Part shown: positions 1-5,303 of the stretch, one piece after another
Position numbering within the stretch: the first letter of the stretch is position 1
How the letters are laid out: each line of letters opens with the position of its first letter
Source: an uncultured Pirellulaceae bacterium
GTDB taxonomy: Bacteria > Planctomycetota > Planctomycetia > Pirellulales > Pirellulaceae
Assembly: GCA_934255105.1 (NCBI GenBank)
Contig: CAKQNH010000188.1
Location: forward strand, 1-7,942
Direction of reading: 5' to 3'
Length of the DNA: 7,942 bases
Translations under genes and position numbers: made by a program
Notes under the pieces: generated by a model
The model's database searches: none
Told to the model about the DNA's origin: nothing
What the model saw: the letters and a program-made list of their open reading frames with translations, nothing else

Positions 1-248
1 ACCAAGATCGAGTGCTAGGGGGCGGCTGGATCGTCTAGGTTTCGTGAGATGAACTACTACCAGCTCTGCTCGCACTGGATCCTCTCCCCTCTGGGAGAGG
101 TCGAGCCTAAGCGAGGGAGAGGGCAAGCGCAATCTACATCTATGCAATCCGTCTAACCATTACCACGCAGTCCAGTGCCTACAATAGAGCTTGCAACTAC
201 ATACCAGCTACTCGCGCTAACGGGCAGAAAGCGGTCGGTCCCACGGAT
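1..248. other. Upstream non-coding region, possible 3' end of a preceding gene
   Basis: No credible gene lies here. Frame 1 reads T-K-I-E-C and then TAG at bases 16-18, which could be the last codons of a + strand gene whose body lies to the left, but five codons cannot be identified. The rest holds the hairpin repeat at 81-123 and otherwise unremarkable sequence leading to the VWA gene. A TACAAT hexamer at 180-185 could be a -10-like element, but I see no matching -35, so I do not call a promoter. No strong Shine-Dalgarno precedes the ATG at 249. Confidence 0.4.
81..123. repeat. REP-like intergenic hairpin repeat
   Basis: CCTCTCCC (81-88) and GGGAGAGG (93-100) form a perfect 8-bp stem around a CTCT loop. 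A second identical GGGAGAGG follows at 115-122, so the left arm has two alternative partners. The intervening stretch TCGAGCCTAAGCGAG (101-115) is typical of the short dispersed repeats I recall between planctomycete genes. There is no T-run after the hairpin, so it is not a classical intrinsic terminator. The pairing is read directly; dispersal across the genome is inferred from memory of the family and not tested here. Confidence 0.6.
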
Positions 249-1955
249 ATGACACGTAAAAACAAATTGGGTGGTGTGATCCACACCTACCAAAAATATG
301 ATCCGGCGAAGTTTCCCAGCCCGACCAGTCCGCCGCCGGATCTGGTCTCGCCCGCCTTTGAGCATGCGCTGATGTATGGCCAATACCGCGAACTGACCGA
401 GGAGGAGCTGGCACGGGCCATCGAGCTCGACCCGAGCCAGCTTGCCAACTTGGGCCCCAGCATCGATTTCTTGCGCGCGCTTCTCGAGGAACGCAAACGC
501 AAGATTCTCGAAAAGTACGAGACGCGGTCGGTCGTCAAAAAGTCGGACAACGCGTTCGACAAGTCGGCCCAGCGCGCCGAGCCACCCAAACAACTGCGCG
601 GGATCTACAAGCGGGCGATCGACGAACATCAAATCTACTTGCTGGAACGCATCTACTACCAAGTCGGCGACGACACCGATCGCTTTGCAGGGCAATTGGT
701 ACAAGTCATCGAGCACTTGTCCAACAAATACGAGATCGATGAACTGGCATCGAAGTACGCCTTCATCGGCAACGAATCGATGACGATCCCTCAAGCACTG
801 GCCATCAAGGAGGAGCTGGAGAACATAGACGATCTGCTCAAACAGCTCGACGAGGCCGCTAAGACGGCTCAGATCGGCGTGATCGATATGGAGAAGCTCG
901 GTCAATTCGCCTCGACCGAAGACATGGCCGGGCTGGAAGAGCTGCGCAGCCAGATCGAGAATCTGGTGCGCGAGCTGGCCGAGCGTCAAGGGCTCGACCG
1001 GGATCGGGATACCGGCGGGTTTCGACTAACGCCCCAGGCCTACAAGCTGTTCCAAGGGAAACTGCTCGAGCGCATCTTCTCCCACCTTCAGCCCGGCCGC
1101 AGCGGCAGGCATAGCGGACGCATCATCGGTGAAGGGAGTGTCGAACTGCCGCAGACCAAGCAGTACGAATTCGGCGACAGTCTGGCCAACATGGACACCA
1201 CGCAGACTGTGATTAACGCCATGCTGCGCGACCCCGGCGCAAAACCAGTACGCATTCGATCGGACGATATCGAAGTCCACCGCACGCGGAATTCGCCCAA
1301 ATGCGGTACCGTGGTCATCATGGACATGAGCGGCTCCATGCGCTACGACGGGCAGTACATCAATGTCAAACGCATGGCTCTGGCACTGCAAGGGTTGATC
1401 ACCAGCGAGTATCCAGGGGATTTCCTGCGATTCATCGAGATGTATACGTTTGCCAAGCTGGTCCGCGCGGGGGAGATCGTTGAACTGATGCCCAAGCCAG
1501 TAACGATCCACGAACCTTGGGTCAGGCTGCGCGCGGACATGAGTCGCGATGACATCAGCGAGCAGCAGATCCACCCCCACTTCACCAATATTCAGCACGC
1601 CCTGCGTCTAGCCCGACAGAATTTGGCAGCCGTCGACACGGCCAACAAGCAGATCATCTTGATTACCGATGGTCTGCCCACGGCCCACTTCGAAGAGTCG
1701 ATGCTGTACATGCTCTATCCGCCAGATACCAAAACAGAGCAAGCTACCATGCGCGAAGGAGCGATGTGTTTGCGAGACGGGATTGTTATCAACATGTTTT
1801 TGGTTCCCAGTTGGTCGCAATCCCAGGAAGACATCCGCTTTGCCTATCGCTTGGCAGAAAACACTCGTGGCCGCGTCTTTTTCACTTCTGGCAAAGACCT
1901 CGATCGCTGCGTGGTGTGGGATTACATCGACCGCAAGCGCGAGATCTTGGGGTAA
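249..1955 (+). CDS. VWA domain-containing protein
   Basis: A 568-residue protein with no signal peptide or membrane segment, so probably cytoplasmic. The C-terminal part (about residues 350-550) is a von Willebrand factor A domain with an apparently complete metal-ion-dependent adhesion site: D359-M-S361-G-S363 after a hydrophobic strand, T446 in the HFTNIQHAL segment, and D474-G after the strand IILIT. The N-terminal 350 residues are charged and mostly helical. They begin with a Pro-rich stretch (KFPSPTSPPPDLVSPAF), include a basic helix near residue 80 and a probable coiled coil around 180-250. I know this arrangement from planctomycete proteins annotated only as VWA proteins. Bacterial VWA proteins of this kind usually act with a MoxR-like or Mg-chelatase-like AAA+ ATPase as a metal-dependent assembly or disassembly factor; no such ATPase is in the window, though one could lie just to the left. 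ATG 249 is chosen because the conserved-looking N-terminus begins there. The substrate is unknown. Confidence 0.9.
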   Translation: MTRKNKLGGVIHTYQKYDPAKFPSPTSPPPDLVSPAFEHALMYGQYRELTEEELARAIELDPSQLANLGPSIDFLRALLEERKRKILEKYETRSVVKKSDNAFDKSAQRAEPPKQLRGIYKRAIDEHQIYLLERIYYQVGDDTDRFAGQLVQVIEHLSNKYEIDELASKYAFIGNESMTIPQALAIKEELENIDDLLKQLDEAAKTAQIGVIDMEKLGQFASTEDMAGLEELRSQIENLVRELAERQGLDRDRDTGGFRLTPQAYKLFQGKLLERIFSHLQPGRSGRHSGRIIGEGSVELPQTKQYEFGDSLANMDTTQTVINAMLRDPGAKPVRIRSDDIEVHRTRNSPKCGTVVIMDMSGSMRYDGQYINVKRMALALQGLITSEYPGDFLRFIEMYTFAKLVRAGEIVELMPKPVTIHEPWVRLRADMSRDDISEQQIHPHFTNIQHALRLARQNLAAVDTANKQIILITDGLPTAHFEESMLYMLYPPDTKTEQATMREGAMCLRDGIVINMFLVPSWSQSQEDIRFAYRLAENTRGRVFFTSGKDLDRCVVWDYIDRKREILG

Positions 1956-1957
1956 CT

Positions 1958-2016
1958 CGTTGGAGTCCAGGCTTTAGCCGCCCGCAACCGTTGGAGTCCA
2001 GGCTTTAGCCGCCCGC
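1958..2016. repeat. Direct tandem repeat, two 28-bp copies at 31-bp period
   Basis: Two identical 28-bp copies (1958-1985 and 1989-2016) with the core GGAGTCCAGGCTTTAGCC, separated by three bases (AAC). The first copy begins three bases after the VWA stop codon. Each copy contains GGCT-TT-AGCC, a small self-complementary element. The core resembles the GGAG...GGCTTTAGCC elements I recall as dispersed intergenic repeats in Rhodopirellula-type genomes. The duplication is seen directly; membership of a genome-wide family is inferred. Confidence 0.75.
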
Positions 2017-2163
2017 GTATCTCTCGCATCGCCTTAACGACAACACTCCAACAATTAGCCGGTTGGATCGACTCAAGCCCTCCCCGCTCGCATTACTCGC
2101 GCCCCTCCTGCAAGCGAGAGGGTATCCTATACACTGGTTTATGCCCCAAGAATAATTCGCGTT
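2017..2163. other. Gap between VWA gene and nnrD
   Basis: No convincing gene. CTCGC (2096-2100) can pair with GCGAG (2114-2118), and CCCTC (2103-2107) with GAGGG (2118-2122); these are mutually exclusive weak stems that may be a decayed copy of the CCTCTCCC-type repeat seen at 81-123. An ATG at 2141 opens a reading frame that stops after four codons (M-P-Q-E, TAA 2153-2155). That frame is the same one used by nnrD further on. Confidence 0.35.
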
Positions 2164-2168
2164 AAAGG
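2164..2168 (+). promoter_or_regulatory. Candidate ribosome binding site for nnrD
   Basis: AAAGG lies in the short open stretch between the in-frame TAA (2153-2155) and the conserved nnrD N-terminus. It is 5 bases upstream of an in-frame ATC (2174) and 8 bases upstream of an in-frame ATA (2177), both normal spacings. It matters only because no canonical start codon exists here. A five-base purine match is weak on its own. Confidence 0.25.
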
Positions 2169-2173
2169 CTGTA

Positions 2174-3052
2174 ATCATATCCCGCGATACACCACCCTTC
2201 GACTCGCTCCCCTGCCCCCCCCTGCCACACCTGCCACCTCGGGCGGCCGATTCGCACAAAGGGGATTACGGCAGCGCACTGCTGATCGGCGGCGCGCGCG
2301 GCATGACAGGCGCTATCGGGCTAGCGGGATTATCCGCCTTGCGCGGTGGTGCGGGTTGGGTGCGACTGGCCGTGGCCGATCGCTGCCTAGAAACCGTGGC
2401 TGCTTATTCCCCCTGCTTGATGACGATTCCGCTGGCCGACGACGCTCAGGGACGGATCGCGCTGGCGAGCTGGGAGAGCCTCGTGCCGCAACTCGCTCAA
2501 GCTAATTGCGTAGCCGTCGGCCCAGGCTTAGGACAATCAGTCGAATTGCAAGGGTTGGTTGCGCGCATCGTCCAACATACGCGTTGCCCGTTGGTGATCG
2601 ACGCTGACGGACTGAACAATCTCGCACAGGTTTCCGCCCCCTTCGGCGACTGCCACGCGCCCTTGATCATCACACCACATCCTGGCGAATGGTCGCGTCT
2701 GAGTGGAGCCCCGGCCTCTGACCGCTTGGGGCAGTGCTGGGCGGCAGTTGAATTTGCGAAGAAATCCTCAGCCGTCGTGGTGCTCAAGGGACAGCATACT
2801 TTGGTTACCGATGGCCAGACGGCGGTTTGGAACGATACGGGGACTCCAGCCATGGCGATCGGCGGGAGCGGCGACGTGCTAACAGGTCTGATTGCCGCAC
2901 TGATTTGCCAGGGACTCAAGCCTCGCGATGCTGCTCACCTAGCGGTACACGTCCATGGACGAGCGGCAGAAAATGCCCAACAAGAGCTGCGCTCGCACGT
3001 GGTTTTGCCCACGGAGCTGATCGACCACCTCGCTCCACTACTTGCGGGCTGA
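2174..3052 (+). CDS. nnrD: ADP-dependent NAD(P)H-hydrate dehydratase (YjeF C-terminal/NnrD family), start codon unclear
   Basis: Cytoplasmic repair enzyme that dehydrates the S form of hydrated NADH and NADPH back to the active cofactors, using ADP (family knowledge). Numbering from the first ATG (2303), the ribokinase-like fold shows GPGLG near 74-78, DADGLN at 100-105, the HPGE motif at 126-129, a VVLKG strand near 154-158, and GGSGDVLTG from 187 with D191 as the expected catalytic aspartate. The same frame runs upstream of 2303 and encodes LPHLPPRAADSHKGDYG followed by ALLIGGARG, the expected N-terminal block, so ATG 2303 is too late. The frame opens after TAA 2153-2155 and contains no ATG, GTG or TTG before 2303. 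I placed the start provisionally at ATC 2174 behind AAAGG (292 residues); ATA 2177, CTG 2222 and CTG 2231 are alternatives. Only this C-terminal dehydratase domain is present; no epimerase domain is fused. If translation really starts at 2303, the protein loses conserved N-terminal sequence and may be inactive. Function is confident; the start is not. Confidence 0.85.
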   Translation: MISRDTPPFDSLPCPPLPHLPPRAADSHKGDYGSALLIGGARGMTGAIGLAGLSALRGGAGWVRLAVADRCLETVAAYSPCLMTIPLADDAQGRIALASWESLVPQLAQANCVAVGPGLGQSVELQGLVARIVQHTRCPLVIDADGLNNLAQVSAPFGDCHAPLIITPHPGEWSRLSGAPASDRLGQCWAAVEFAKKSSAVVVLKGQHTLVTDGQTAVWNDTGTPAMAIGGSGDVLTGLIAALICQGLKPRDAAHLAVHVHGRAAENAQQELRSHVVLPTELIDHLAPLLAG

Positions 3053-3136
3053 GACGTTTTAGAGGAAAGTTGCACCTTTCCATTCCGTCTCCCGCCGCGC
3101 GTTTGCCCGCCAGATACCCAGCCAGACACTCACCCG

Positions 3137-4126
3137 ATGCCTCAGTTGCTGACGAGCCTTGCCAATTTCCCCGCCGAACTTCGGGGCGGGGCTGTGTCGG
3201 TTGGGAACTTCGATGGCGTGCATCGCGGCCACGCCCAGTTGATCAAGCAACTCGTGGCCACAGCCGGCCAGAATGGCGGACCGGCTCTGGTGATGACCTT
3301 CGATCCACACCCGGCGGCGTTATTGTATCCCGACCGCCCCCTGTCACGACCGCTGACCAGCATTCCTCGCCGCGCCGAATTGCTGTTCGGCCTGGGTGTC
3401 GACGCGCTCATCGTCTATCCGACCGATTCGCAGCTACTGTCGCTGTCCGCTCACGAATTCTTCCAGCAGAAAATTGTCGACATCCTGCAAGCTCGAGCGA
3501 TGGTTGAAGGTCCCAATTTCCACTTCGGCCGCAGCCGCGACGGGGACGTCGTGAGCCTGGCGAAAATGTGCCAAGCGGCGCGCATGGAGTTCCGAGTGGT
3601 ACAGCCCACCCAGGACGCCGCTGGGATGATTTCCAGCACGCGTATTCGCAACAGCATCGCAGCGGGTGATTTAAAAATGGCTAATGAAATGCTGACGCAC
3701 CCCTACACCATCAGCGGCCTTGTCACGGTCGGAGCCCAGCGCGGCCGAACCGTCGGCTTCCCGACCGCCAACCTGACTGAGATCCCCGAACTCGTTCCCG
3801 GCCCCGGCGTATATGCGGGACAGGTCGAATTGTGCGATTCGTCGGGCGACGCATCGTCCTACGGGAGGACACCTGATACAGGCTCTGCAACTTATGCGTG
3901 CGCGGTGCACATTGGTCCCAATCCGACCTTTGCGGAGATCGAGAACAAAGTTGAAGTCCATTTGATCGATTATGCTGGGGCGTCTCTCTACGGACAACAA
4001 CTGCAAGTTAGTGTGCTGGAGAAAGTCCGCGGCGTGCGTAAATTTGAATCGATCGACGATCTGCGGATGCAGATTGCTCGAGATGTTGCCACCTGCCGCG
4101 CGGTGGTAGCAAGACTGGAAAATTAA
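3137..4126 (+). CDS. ribF: Bifunctional riboflavin kinase/FAD synthetase RibF
   Basis: Makes FMN from riboflavin and ATP, then FAD from FMN and ATP, in the cytoplasm. The 329-residue protein has both expected modules. The N-terminal FAD synthetase (nucleotidyltransferase) domain shows GNFDGVHRGH at 23-32 with the HxGH pair H29/H32, FDPHP at 55-59, the FGRSRDGD loop at 130-137 and ISSTRIR at 165-171. The C-terminal flavokinase domain shows RGRTVGFPTANL at 202-213, GVYAG at 224-228, and a late GPNPTF followed by VEVHLIDY that carries the catalytic glutamate. The stretch of about 20 residues between QVEL and YACAVHIGPNPTF is Ser/Gly/Asp-rich and longer than usual for the family, probably a surface loop. 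The gene starts 84 bases after nnrD and ends 44 bases before nrnA, suggesting a shared transcript. No clear Shine-Dalgarno precedes ATG 3137, and the motifs fit this start well. Confidence 0.97.
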   Translation: MPQLLTSLANFPAELRGGAVSVGNFDGVHRGHAQLIKQLVATAGQNGGPALVMTFDPHPAALLYPDRPLSRPLTSIPRRAELLFGLGVDALIVYPTDSQLLSLSAHEFFQQKIVDILQARAMVEGPNFHFGRSRDGDVVSLAKMCQAARMEFRVVQPTQDAAGMISSTRIRNSIAAGDLKMANEMLTHPYTISGLVTVGAQRGRTVGFPTANLTEIPELVPGPGVYAGQVELCDSSGDASSYGRTPDTGSATYACAVHIGPNPTFAEIENKVEVHLIDYAGASLYGQQLQVSVLEKVRGVRKFESIDDLRMQIARDVATCRAVVARLEN

Positions 4127-4170
4127 GCACTTCAAACTACTTTGTCAACTTTACTGCGATCGGATTTTTA

Positions 4171-5157
4171 ATGACAGTTCAATGGGATTTACTCGCCCAG
4201 CGGATTCGCGCTGGCAACCGCTTTGTATTGACCAGCCACATTCGCCCCGACTGCGATGCGCTGGGTAGCGAGATGGGGATGGCCGGAATCTTGCGGCAGT
4301 TGGGGAAAGAGGTACGCATCATCAACGGGCATCCGACGCCACCCTCGCTCTCGTTTATCGACCCCGAGAACATCATCGAAGTCCTCGACGAAACGACCGC
4401 TGCAGCAGACGTGGACGGCGACTGCATGATCGTGCTGGACACCAGCGCATGGGCTCAACTGGGGCCGATGGGTGATGTGCTCCGCAATTTCCAGGGGCAG
4501 AAGTTGTGCATCGATCATCACGTGGGCGAAGACGACTTGGGAACCGAGTTCTTCAAAGACACGCGCGCCGAGGCGACAGGCCATCTGATTGCGAAGCTGG
4601 CCAAGCACATGCAAGTGACGATTACTAAGCCGATGGCCACCGCTCTGTACGCCGCCATTGCCACCGATACGGGCTGGTTCCGCTTTGGATCGACTACCAG
4701 CGAGACCTACCGAATTATTGCTGAATTGCTCGACTGCGGTGCGGTGCCTGCGGAGATCTACGGTGAACTATACGAACGCGATACGCTCGGGCGAATCCGC
4801 TTGCGCGGCCGCATTCTCTCCCGAACCCAAACGGAGCTGGACGGAAAACTGGTCTACACACATGTACTCAAAGACGACTTTACCGAAACGGGTGCCGTCG
4901 CCAGCGATACGGAGGATGCCATCAACTTGACCTTAGCTATTCAAGGAACGCAGGTCGCCGTGATCTTCGTCGAACAGCAAACGGGCGGCTGCAAGATGAG
5001 CTTTCGCAGCCGCTGCGCGGTGGACTGCAACGTGCTCGCCCGAGAGTTTGGTGGCGGCGGACACAAGGCGGCTGCCGGAGCTTTCTTAGATAGCACCTAT
5101 GAGCAGGCCGCTCAAATCGTGCTTCCCAAAGTTCGCCAAGCGATGCAGGCAAGCTAG
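4171..5157 (+). CDS. nrnA: DHH/DHHA1 phosphoesterase, NrnA-type oligoribonuclease and pAp phosphatase
   Basis: Cytoplasmic manganese-dependent phosphoesterase. NrnA-family enzymes degrade 2-5-nucleotide RNA remnants and dephosphorylate 3'-phosphoadenosine 5'-phosphate to AMP. The 328-residue length is normal. The DHH domain motifs are intact: H23 with D27 and D29 in SHIRPDCDALGS, D90 in IVLDTS, the name-giving D115-H116-H117, and D166 in ATDTGWFRFGST. The C-terminal DHHA1 domain carries GGGGHKAAAGA from residue 294. There is no sign of the extra CBS or polyA-polymerase domains found in longer relatives. ATG 4171 is supported by the usual short N-terminal helix before motif I; no strong Shine-Dalgarno is visible. 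nrnA and ribF are neighbours in many bacteria in the rbfA-nrnA-truB-ribF cluster, but rbfA and truB are not seen here. Some DHH proteins of this subgroup act on cyclic dinucleotide products (pApA, pGpG), so the in vivo substrate could be broader. Confidence 0.93.
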   Translation: MTVQWDLLAQRIRAGNRFVLTSHIRPDCDALGSEMGMAGILRQLGKEVRIINGHPTPPSLSFIDPENIIEVLDETTAAADVDGDCMIVLDTSAWAQLGPMGDVLRNFQGQKLCIDHHVGEDDLGTEFFKDTRAEATGHLIAKLAKHMQVTITKPMATALYAAIATDTGWFRFGSTTSETYRIIAELLDCGAVPAEIYGELYERDTLGRIRLRGRILSRTQTELDGKLVYTHVLKDDFTETGAVASDTEDAINLTLAIQGTQVAVIFVEQQTGGCKMSFRSRCAVDCNVLAREFGGGGHKAAAGAFLDSTYEQAAQIVLPKVRQAMQAS

Positions 5158-5170
5158 GCCCGCAACATGG

Positions 5171-5258
5171 TACGCTCGTAATCAATGTACGCTCGTAACG
5201 AGCATGGGCAGAGGTCTGCGCTGCGGTCTACCGCAACAGCGCTCCGCTCGTTACGAGC
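5171..5258. repeat. Palindrome cluster in convergent gap, possible bidirectional terminator
   Basis: Between the convergent ends of nrnA and the cytochrome gene lie several self-complementary elements. GCTCGTAACGAGC at 5191-5203 is a 6-bp palindrome around a central A. GCTCGTTACGAGC at 5246-5258 is its exact reverse complement, so the two can also pair with each other. TACGCTCGTAA occurs twice directly (5171-5181 and 5188-5198). Between the arms, GCGCTG (5218-5223) pairs with CAGCGC (5237-5242) and CGG (5224-5226) with CCG (5231-5233) around a TCTA loop, giving a 9-bp stem with a CAA bulge. No T-run follows on either strand, so any terminator role is inference. It may be a REP-type repeat. 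Confidence 0.6.
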
Positions 5259-5303
5259 CAACCAAGGCGCACCTACGGACAATGCGTCAATGAGAATTAA
5301 GCA

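Noticed and set aside
153..989. Long open frame on the - strand (278 codons) opposite the VWA gene
   Set aside because: It mirrors the codon structure of the well-supported VWA gene on the + strand, shows no recognisable domain, and long antisense frames are expected in G+C-rich coding DNA.
1026..1598. 190-codon open frame on the - strand inside the VWA gene
   Set aside because: It lies wholly opposite the VWA domain, whose MIDAS motif fixes the coding strand, and its translation resembles no family.
1958..2016. CRISPR array
   Set aside because: There are only two copies with a 3-base separation, no spacers and no cas genes, so it is a simple tandem duplication.
2208..2223. Frameshift at the C8 run as the explanation for the missing nnrD start
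   Set aside because: Reading the other two frames upstream of the run finds no ATG, GTG or TTG before their stop codons, so a single indel there would not restore a canonical start.
2005..2259. 84-codon - strand frame in the gap before nnrD
   Set aside because: It overlaps the intergenic repeat and the conserved N-terminal coding block of nnrD, has no recognisable domain, and has biased Arg/Gly/Ser content.
2827..3507. 226-codon + strand frame bridging nnrD and ribF
   Set aside because: It overlaps the conserved GGSGD motif of nnrD and the N-terminal motifs of ribF in a different frame, and its translation is Arg/Pro/Ser-rich, typical of an off-frame reading.
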